A DNA stretch of 10,113 nucleotides, taken from positions 829,485 through 839,597 of the forward strand of contig CP070645.1 in NCBI GenBank assembly GCA_020354275.1, read 5' to 3'. Source of the DNA: Dehalococcoidales bacterium. Its GTDB lineage: Bacteria; Chloroflexota; Dehalococcoidia; Dehalococcoidales; UBA2162. Below, piece by piece: positions 4,851 through 10,113 of the stretch. Made by a program: the position numbers and the translations under genes. The notes beneath the pieces were generated by a model that did not search any database, was not told where the DNA came from, and worked only from the letters and a program-made list of their open reading frames with translations. The number at the start of each line of letters is the position of its first letter. The stretch's first letter is position 1.

Positions 4851-7007
4851 TTGAGCAAGGAGATGGCAAAGCGTGTGCACCAGGCGTTGACCGATGAGGA
4901 CTTGCAGTCGGTCATGGGCGGACGCGGTCTGCCCCGTATTAGCCTGAGGCAGCGGATGCAGATGACGGGTGTTGACTTTGACGGCTTGAGTCGGGAAATC
5001 CGCAGGGTGAAGGAGGAGTCCATCGCCGACCTTCCCCGGCTGGTAGAGCAGTTCAAGGCAGCCGCTACCCGTAATGGCTCGGTGGTGTATGAAGCCAGGG
5101 ATGGCGAAGATGCCAATAATTATGTGTTGAGGCTGGCCCAAGAACGGGATGTGAAGCTCATTGTCAAATCAAAGTCCATGTTGACCGAGGAGATTGAGCT
5201 CAGGCAGTATCTGGAGAAGGCCGGTATCAGCGTGCAGGAGACAGATATCGGGGAGTGGATTGTCCAGCTGGCTAATGAAAAACCGATACACATGGTCGGC
5301 CCGGCCATACATAAGACCCTGAAGCAGGTGGCCGAACTCATGTCCCGGGCGACCGGGCGGGAACTGGAGCCCGAACCGCAGGCCCTGTTGCAGGCCTCGC
5401 GGGAAGCATTGAGGCAGTACTATATTGATGCCGATATGGGCATCTCCGGCGGTAACATCATTATTGCCGAGACCGGCACCGTAGTCATCCTGACCAATGA
5501 GGCCAATGGCTGTATGACAACAACTCTACCGCCGGTATATGTCGCCGTGGTCGGTTATGAGAAGCTGGTTCCCGGCTGGGAAGATGCCGCCGCCATACTC
5601 CGCCTGCTCAGCCGCTGCACCATGGGTATGAAGCTGACCGTCTATGTCTCGCATATCAGCGGCCCCAGCCGGACCGACGGGATTCCCGGTATACCGGGGC
5701 TGCCCGGGCAGGGCCCGCAGGAGATGCACGTCGTTCTGGTGGACAACGGCCGCCAGTTAATGAGGGATTCGGGAGATTTCCGGGAGGCACTCTACTGCAT
5801 TAAGTGCGGTGCCTGTCTTGGTGCCTGCCCCGTTTTCACCTCGGTGGCCGGTCACACCTACGGCTACATATACCAGGGCGGTATCGGCGCCGTATTGACC
5901 GCCTTCATGAACGGCATGGAACAGGCCAAAGACCCGGCCAGCCTGTGTCTGGGTTGTATGGCCTGCAAGGATGTCTGCCCGGCGTGTATTGATATACCGG
6001 CCATGATAACCAGGCTCAGGGCAAGGTCTGTTGACGAAGACGGACTGTCGTGGAAGAGCCGTCTGGCGTTACGAAGTATCCTGAAGCACCCCGCCCGCCT
6101 GGCCGGGGCGTTGAAGATTGGCTCTTACCTGCAAAAGCCTTTCACCGACGAGGACTCCATGATAAGGAAACTACCCTCCCCGCTGAAATCTGTGGCTGAA
6201 ACAATCAGTCTCCCGTCAATATCACCCCGTCCGCTGCACAGCCGGATAAAGGGTACTCCTTCACGCGATAAAAAAGCCAGTCCCAGGGTAGCGTTGTACG
6301 CCGGCTGTGTTGCCGATTATGCCTATCCCGAACTCGGAGAAGCCGTGGGCAAGGTACTGGGAGAAACAGGCGCCGTACCGTATTACCCCGGCGGGCAGTC
6401 CTGCTGCGGGGCACCGGCTTATTTTGCAGGTGATGTTGAAACTGCCCTGAATATGGCCAAAACCAATATATTTGCTCTGGAGGAAGGTGACCCTGATTAC
6501 ATTGTCACCGTATGCCCGGGCTGTGCCGCTATGCTGAAGAAGGAGTACCTATCGCTAACGGCTGGCGAGGGGGAATGGCGTAAAAGGGCTGAGGCACTGG
6601 CGGGCAAGGTGCGTGACTTCTCTCAGCTGGTGCTGGAAATGACTCCTGGGGTTGAGAAGAAACCAGCCAGGGAGTCCAAGATTACCTACCATGACCCCTG
6701 CCATCTGAAGCGTGGGCTTGGAATCTACGCTGAGCCCAGGGAACTGCTGGAACGGGAGGGGTACGAGATAGTGGAAATGAACGGCGCTGATGCCTGCTGT
6801 GGTTTTGGCGGTGAGACCGTTCTCAATTATCCCGAATTGTCGAACTCGGTGATGCAGCGCAAGCTCAATGCGATTGAGGCTGCCGGTGTTGACACCGTGG
6901 TGACCAGCTGTGCCCCGTGCATAATGCAGTTGAGGGGTGGCTTGGATAAGCGCCAGAGTAAAATCAGGGTGATACACAGCGCCGAATTACTGGCCGGGGA
7001 TAACTAG
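4851..7007 (+). CDS. LutB-LutA fusion: LUD, two 4Fe-4S motifs, two CCG domains
   Basis: The 718 residues join what are normally two Lut subunits. Residues ~60-300 are the LUD domain (VKSKSM 105-110, ETDIG 130-134, HMVGPAIHK 147-155, IAETGT 205-210, VVLVDNGR 294-301). Ferredoxin motifs follow at Cys316/319/322/326 and Cys366/369/372/376. Residues ~478-710 hold two CCG domains: Cys486, CCG 518-520 and CPGC 555-558; then HDPCH 614-618, CCGFGG 649-654 and CAPC 687-690, as in LutA, GlpC and HdrB. All cluster ligands are present. By family knowledge it oxidises a 2-hydroxyacid (lactate) and passes electrons through its clusters in the cytoplasm or at the membrane face. Start is TTG: GAGGTG lies 5 bases upstream, an in-frame stop is at 4839-4841, and ATG at 4863 has a ribosome-like site with no spacing. 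Last gene of the operon, convergent with the ABC genes. Confidence 0.88.
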   Translation: MSKEMAKRVHQALTDEDLQSVMGGRGLPRISLRQRMQMTGVDFDGLSREIRRVKEESIADLPRLVEQFKAAATRNGSVVYEARDGEDANNYVLRLAQERDVKLIVKSKSMLTEEIELRQYLEKAGISVQETDIGEWIVQLANEKPIHMVGPAIHKTLKQVAELMSRATGRELEPEPQALLQASREALRQYYIDADMGISGGNIIIAETGTVVILTNEANGCMTTTLPPVYVAVVGYEKLVPGWEDAAAILRLLSRCTMGMKLTVYVSHISGPSRTDGIPGIPGLPGQGPQEMHVVLVDNGRQLMRDSGDFREALYCIKCGACLGACPVFTSVAGHTYGYIYQGGIGAVLTAFMNGMEQAKDPASLCLGCMACKDVCPACIDIPAMITRLRARSVDEDGLSWKSRLALRSILKHPARLAGALKIGSYLQKPFTDEDSMIRKLPSPLKSVAETISLPSISPRPLHSRIKGTPSRDKKASPRVALYAGCVADYAYPELGEAVGKVLGETGAVPYYPGGQSCCGAPAYFAGDVETALNMAKTNIFALEEGDPDYIVTVCPGCAAMLKKEYLSLTAGEGEWRKRAEALAGKVRDFSQLVLEMTPGVEKKPARESKITYHDPCHLKRGLGIYAEPRELLEREGYEIVEMNGADACCGFGGETVLNYPELSNSVMQRKLNAIEAAGVDTVVTSCAPCIMQLRGGLDKRQSKIRVIHSAELLAGDN

Positions 7008-7040
7008 AGTACTGATGCGTCTGTTCGGTTTTAAACCTGC

Positions 7041-7721
7041 TCACGTTTGTTGAAGTCTACCGTCTACCATGTGCAGGGTTCTGCTGGCGACCTGGCCTAC
7101 CTGGACGTCGTGGGTGACTAGGGCGATGGCAATATTGTATTCCGAGTTCAGCTGTTTCAGTAGACCGGCAATCTCTTCGGTGGTTCTGGAATCCAGGTTT
7201 CCGGTCGGCTCGTCGGCCAGCAGTAACGAGGGACTGTTGGCAAGGGCCCGGGCAATGGCCACCCGCTGGTTTTCCCCGGCGCTGAGCTGGTGGGGACGGT
7301 GGTATATCCGCTCGGACAAGCCCAACTGGGTCAGCAGGCTTTTTGCCTTGGCCAGTCTCTCATCACGGGGGACGCCGGCAATTTCCATGGGCAGCGTTAC
7401 GTTTTCCAGGGCGGTGAAGATGGGCATTAGGTTGAAGGTCTGGAAAATAAAGCCCATCCGCCGTAGCCGTAGGTTATCTAAGTCCCGTTCTTTGAGCTTG
7501 CCCATGTCCTGCCCCTCGAACAGGATTGAGCCGGAGCTGGGGTAGTCCAGGCCGCCCAGGAGGTTGAGCAGGGTGGTCTTTCCCGAACCGGAAGGCCCCA
7601 TAATGCTGACGAATTCACCCCGGCCAATGGTCAAATCAATGCCGTTAACAGCGCTGATACGGCTTTCTCCTACCGAGAAGACCTTGGTTAAATTCCGTGT
7701 CTCAACGATTATTTCATTCAT
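7041..7721 (-). CDS. ABC transporter ATPase, MacB/LolD-like
   Basis: The 226-residue ATPase powers the permease encoded just upstream. Motifs (numbered from the chosen ATG): Walker A GPSGSGKT (42-49), Q-loop Gln94, a signature LSAGE (146-150) that departs from canonical LSGGQ, Walker B ending in Asp170-Glu171, D-loop GNLDS, and H-loop His204. The pattern GLDYPSSG and the short length are typical of the LolD/MacB/FtsE group that serves FtsX-type permeases. I choose ATG 7721-7719 because it overlaps the permease stop in ATGAATGA, the sign of translational coupling, and GAGG lies 9 bases upstream; a longer TTG-started frame would run into the permease. It acts at the inner face of the membrane. 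Substrate is unknown; no adaptor (MacA-like) protein is in view. Confidence 0.88.
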   Translation of the reverse strand: MNEIIVETRNLTKVFSVGESRISAVNGIDLTIGRGEFVSIMGPSGSGKTTLLNLLGGLDYPSSGSILFEGQDMGKLKERDLDNLRLRRMGFIFQTFNLMPIFTALENVTLPMEIAGVPRDERLAKAKSLLTQLGLSERIYHRPHQLSAGENQRVAIARALANSPSLLLADEPTGNLDSRTTEEIAGLLKQLNSEYNIAIALVTHDVQVGQVASRTLHMVDGRLQQT

Positions 7722-8877
7722 GATGAAGTGCCTCGACGATGTTAGTCCGGGCAATCCGCCAGGCGGGGTACAGACCGGCCAGCATCCCTACCAGTAGGGC
7801 AATGCCGATACCGATGGCGAATATACGCACGCTGACCACCGGGGCGAAGTAGGTCAGCCCCAGCCATTCCGACATAATAAAGGTGATTAGCTTGGACAGG
7901 AGGTAGCCTCCTAGGCAGCCGGCTGCTCCGGCGATAAGGCTGGTCATGAACGATTCGGTGACCACCAGCTGGAATATGAAGCGGCGGTGGGTGCCGATGG
8001 CCCGCATGGTGCCAATCTCCTTTACCCTCTCGCCAACGGCCATCAGCATGGTGGACAGGATAAACAGTATCCCGATTAATAAGGCGACGGTTGACAGGCC
8101 GAAGTGGGCGGCTCTTACTATGCCCACCAGGTCTATTAGCTTGTCCAGAATGGAACTCTGGGTCTGGGCGGAGATGCTGGGCCACCGGTCGCTAATCTCC
8201 TGGGCGGTCTCTTCTGCTCTGGCGATATCCTTGACCTTCACCGGTACGTAGGTAAGCTGGCCCTGCTTATCATACGCCTGTTGTAAGGCTTCAATCGGCA
8301 TGAAAATCTGGCCATCGTCCATGCCACCGCTGGGGCTGAGGATACCGACCACCACAAATTCCCGTTCTCTCAGCAGCATGGTGCCGCCCAGTTCCAGACC
8401 CTGCACTTCAGCAATACCGGAACCGGTAACCATGACGTTGCCATCGCCGGCTTCCAGTAGCCGCCCCTCTCCCAGCTCCAGGTAGGGGACAACCTCGGTG
8501 AAGTATTCAGGGGTGATACCGTTCAGAATGGGAATGGCGCCTATTTTATCCGGGAGGCTGGTCATCGGGATTGCCGTGAAGACGGGGTAGGCGGCTTCTA
8601 CATTACTGATTTCTCTGATTTCATCAATTAACGTTTCCGGGAAGCTGCCCACCAGGGCGGCAACGTCGGGGTAGGGGAAGGACTCGGCTTCTATGGGGAC
8701 GATAATAATATCAGCACCCTGCTTGGCCATGGAGTTCTCGAAGGAACTCATGAAACCCTCGCTGATGCTGAGAATGCCCACCGTAAACGAAATGGCCAGT
8801 GCCACGCCCAGGATGGTGAGGAGTGTCCGTACACGGCGTCGGGCCAGGTTTCTGAGGGCTAAATTGACCAGTAACAT
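7714..8877 (-). CDS. ABC permease, MacB/LolC-like FtsX family
   Basis: The 387 residues have the FtsX-family layout: a membrane segment at about 18-40, an extracytoplasmic MacB_PCD-type domain (about 45-245), then three membrane segments at about 258-281, 305-334 and 350-372. ERVKEIGTMRAIG (283-295), the cytoplasmic coupling element, and the terminal GLYPAWRIARTNIVEAL (368-384) are family hallmarks. Such permeases with a LolD-like ATPase use mechanotransmission to move lipoproteins, peptides or toxins rather than classical substrate channels. The stop codon overlaps the start of the ATPase gene, so both form one operon. No Shine-Dalgarno precedes the ATG; a strong promoter ends about ten bases before it, suggesting a leaderless message. 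The substrate cannot be inferred. Confidence 0.87.
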   Translation of the reverse strand: MLLVNLALRNLARRRVRTLLTILGVALAISFTVGILSISEGFMSSFENSMAKQGADIIIVPIEAESFPYPDVAALVGSFPETLIDEIREISNVEAAYPVFTAIPMTSLPDKIGAIPILNGITPEYFTEVVPYLELGEGRLLEAGDGNVMVTGSGIAEVQGLELGGTMLLREREFVVVGILSPSGGMDDGQIFMPIEALQQAYDKQGQLTYVPVKVKDIARAEETAQEISDRWPSISAQTQSSILDKLIDLVGIVRAAHFGLSTVALLIGILFILSTMLMAVGERVKEIGTMRAIGTHRRFIFQLVVTESFMTSLIAGAAGCLGGYLLSKLITFIMSEWLGLTYFAPVVSVRIFAIGIGIALLVGMLAGLYPAWRIARTNIVEALHHE

Positions 8878-8886
8878 CTGAAATTC

Positions 8887-8915
8887 ATGTTACTTTGGCC
8901 GGGCGACTTTGTCAA
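8887..8915 (-). promoter_or_regulatory. Promoter of the ABC operon, probably leaderless
   Basis: On the minus strand, a perfect TTGACA (8910-8915) is followed by a 17-bp spacer and TAACAT (8887-8892, 4 of 6). Transcription would start near 8880, three bases before the permease ATG at 8877, matching the lack of a ribosome site. Confidence 0.5.
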
Positions 8916-8971
8916 TCGTACATTCTCTATCCTGGTACTCAATACTGTTTGTATCCTTTTACCTTCAATGC

Positions 8972-8985
8972 TATACTGCCGGCAG
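8972..8985 (+). promoter_or_regulatory. -10 box and palindrome before the OYE gene
   Basis: TATACT (8972-8977, 5 of 6) is a good -10 box; the -35 position holds only TTGTAT (8949-8954, 3 of 6). A perfect palindrome CTGCCGGCAG (8976-8985) overlaps its end and the expected start site near 8984, as an operator would. A weak -35 with an operator-like palindrome hints at regulated transcription, but this is inference. Confidence 0.35.
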
Positions 8986-9019
8986 GGTTCCAAAGAATTA
9001 TTACCAGTGAGGAGTAATT

Positions 9020-10113
9020 ATGCCGTCAGACGTGTTTGAACCTTTCCGGATAAATACGCTGGAGCTCAAGAACCGCTTCATGAGGTCGGCGACATGGGAT
9101 GGCAGTGCTGATAGCACCGGGGCTGTTACCGATGGTTCGTTGGCTCTGTACCGCGAGCTGGGTAAGGGTGGGGCCGGTCTCATCGTGAGCGGCTACGCCT
9201 TCATCTCAGCCAATGGCCAGGCGGCTCGCGGCCAGTACGGTGCTCACAACGATGATATGATTCCCGGTTTGAGCAGGATGGCAGAGGTAGTGCACCGGGG
9301 TGGAGCTAAGATTGCTTTGCAGATGGTGCATTCGGGGATAAATTCCGCTTACCTTGCCAGTAAGGGGGAAACCCTGCTAGCAGTATCCAGGATGCCGTCA
9401 GTGAACAGGGAGCAACGGGAAATGACCGGGGAAGAGATAGAGAGCATAATCGCTGACTTCGGTGCCGCTGCGGTACGTGCCCGGGAGGCCGGGTTTGATG
9501 CCGTCCAGCTTCACGGTGCCCACGGCTATCTGATGAGTCAGTTCCTTTCCCCCCTGTACAACCGCCGTGACGACAGTTGGGGTGGCACCGGTGATGGCAG
9601 GGAACGGTTCCATCTGGAGGTGGTAAAGAGGGTACGTTCAGCAATAGGCACCGACTTCCCCCTGATGATAAAGTTCGGGGTACAGGACGATAGGGAACGG
9701 GGTTTGTCTCTAAGCGATGGACTGCAGACAGCAAAGGGTATGAAGGCGGAGGGCCTTGATGCCATCGAGGTCAGCGCCGGTGTCGGCACATCCAGCCAGG
9801 TAATAAGGGAAGGTGAAGCTGAACGCCCCTACTTCCGCGAGCGGGCGGCTGCCGTTAAGAAATCGGTCAATATACCGGTGATGGTGGTCGGGGGGATACG
9901 CAGCCTGGCCACGGCCAGAGATATTGTCGCCAGCGGTGATGCCGACATGGTTTCTCTGTGCCGTCCCCTCATCCGTGAGCCGGGCTTAATCGCCCGGTGG
10001 CAGAGTGGTGACGAAGCACCAGCCAGGTGTATTTCCTGTAACAGGTGCATGGCTATCCTGCAGCGGGGTGAGCCGCTGGAGTGCGGTGAGGAGCGACGCC
10101 TGCGTGAGGAAGC
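9020..10113 (+). CDS. NADH:flavin oxidoreductase, old yellow enzyme family (partial)
   Basis: The frame runs 364 residues from ATG to the right edge without a stop. It is an FMN-binding TIM barrel of the OYE/2,4-dienoyl-CoA reductase family: VFEPFRINTLELKNR at the start, QMVHSG (101-106), the active-site HGAHGYLMSQFLSP (165-178) with His165 and His168, NRRDDSWGG (181-189) and GGIRS (291-295) for FMN phosphate. Cys337, Cys340, Cys343 and Cys355 (CISCNRC, then Cys 12 on) match the place of the 4Fe-4S cluster of dienoyl-CoA reductase, with one residue less in the third gap, so a cluster is likely. The family reduces activated C=C bonds with NAD(P)H. The sequence stops too early to say whether an FAD/NAD domain follows. 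GAGGAG lies 5 bases before the ATG. Divergent from the ABC operon. Confidence 0.87.
   Translation, partial: MPSDVFEPFRINTLELKNRFMRSATWDGSADSTGAVTDGSLALYRELGKGGAGLIVSGYAFISANGQAARGQYGAHNDDMIPGLSRMAEVVHRGGAKIALQMVHSGINSAYLASKGETLLAVSRMPSVNREQREMTGEEIESIIADFGAAAVRAREAGFDAVQLHGAHGYLMSQFLSPLYNRRDDSWGGTGDGRERFHLEVVKRVRSAIGTDFPLMIKFGVQDDRERGLSLSDGLQTAKGMKAEGLDAIEVSAGVGTSSQVIREGEAERPYFRERAAAVKKSVNIPVMVVGGIRSLATARDIVASGDADMVSLCRPLIREPGLIARWQSGDEAPARCISCNRCMAILQRGEPLECGEERRLREE

Noticed and set aside
7008..7040. Bidirectional terminator between the convergent Lut and ABC operons
   Set aside because: Only GGTTT/AAACC with a one-base loop is present, too small to fold as a terminator.
1..10113. CRISPR array, tRNA or rRNA gene, insertion sequence
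   Set aside because: No regularly spaced repeats, no tRNA cloverleaf with GGTTCGAATCC-like arm, no transposase frame was seen on either strand.

Overview
The window looks like a chromosomal segment of an uncultured anaerobic bacterium, most likely Chloroflexota of the Dehalococcoidia type. This is inferred from gene style (lipoprotein with Ala/Glu coiled coil and poly-Glu linker, LUD/CCG iron-sulfur oxidoreductases, a short old-yellow-enzyme homologue with a Cys cluster, TTG and GTG starts). No rRNA or other marker gene is present to prove it. The first ~1.2 kb is visibly more AT-rich than the rest and carries small, poorly conserved genes, so it may be an accessory patch.

Layout. Positions 1-1200 hold three minus-strand genes: a membrane protein with clustered cysteines that runs off the left edge, a 69-aa helical protein, and a 139-aa protein with a zinc-ribbon-like N-terminus and a helix-turn-helix C-terminus. 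A 436-bp non-coding stretch follows, with a good plus-strand promoter and two inverted repeats. Next is a 280-aa lipoprotein gene ending in a hairpin. A ~300-bp leader (2480-2784) precedes a three-gene plus-strand operon: a LarA-family nickel-pincer racemase/epimerase, a stand-alone LUD-domain protein, and a 718-aa fusion of LutB (LUD plus two 4Fe-4S motifs) and LutA (two CCG domains). Convergent to it, on the minus strand, lie an ABC permease of the MacB/FtsX type and its ATPase with an 8-bp start/stop overlap. Divergent from the permease is an NADH:flavin oxidoreductase (OYE family) gene that runs off the right edge.

How the genes work together. The central operon reads as 2-hydroxyacid catabolism: the LarA homologue would interconvert stereoisomers of an alpha-hydroxyacid and the Lut-type complex would oxidise one of them, passing electrons through 4Fe-4S clusters and CCG sites. 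Lactate is the default guess, but nothing in the window fixes the substrate. No permease for it and no larB/larC/larE cofactor genes are present here.

The strongest non-obvious signal is the leader of that operon. Two imperfect direct repeats (around 2640-2664 and 2674-2699) can each pair with the same downstream arm (2707-2735). Pairing with the second makes a terminator-like hairpin followed by a T-rich tract; pairing with the first would prevent it. This is the architecture of a transcription attenuator or riboswitch, and I cannot match it to a known class. A second point of interest is that the two LUD genes are tandem paralogues, about 68% identical by hand count over their N-terminal 79 residues, of which the first has lost the N-terminal segment and a His/Gly/Pro motif.
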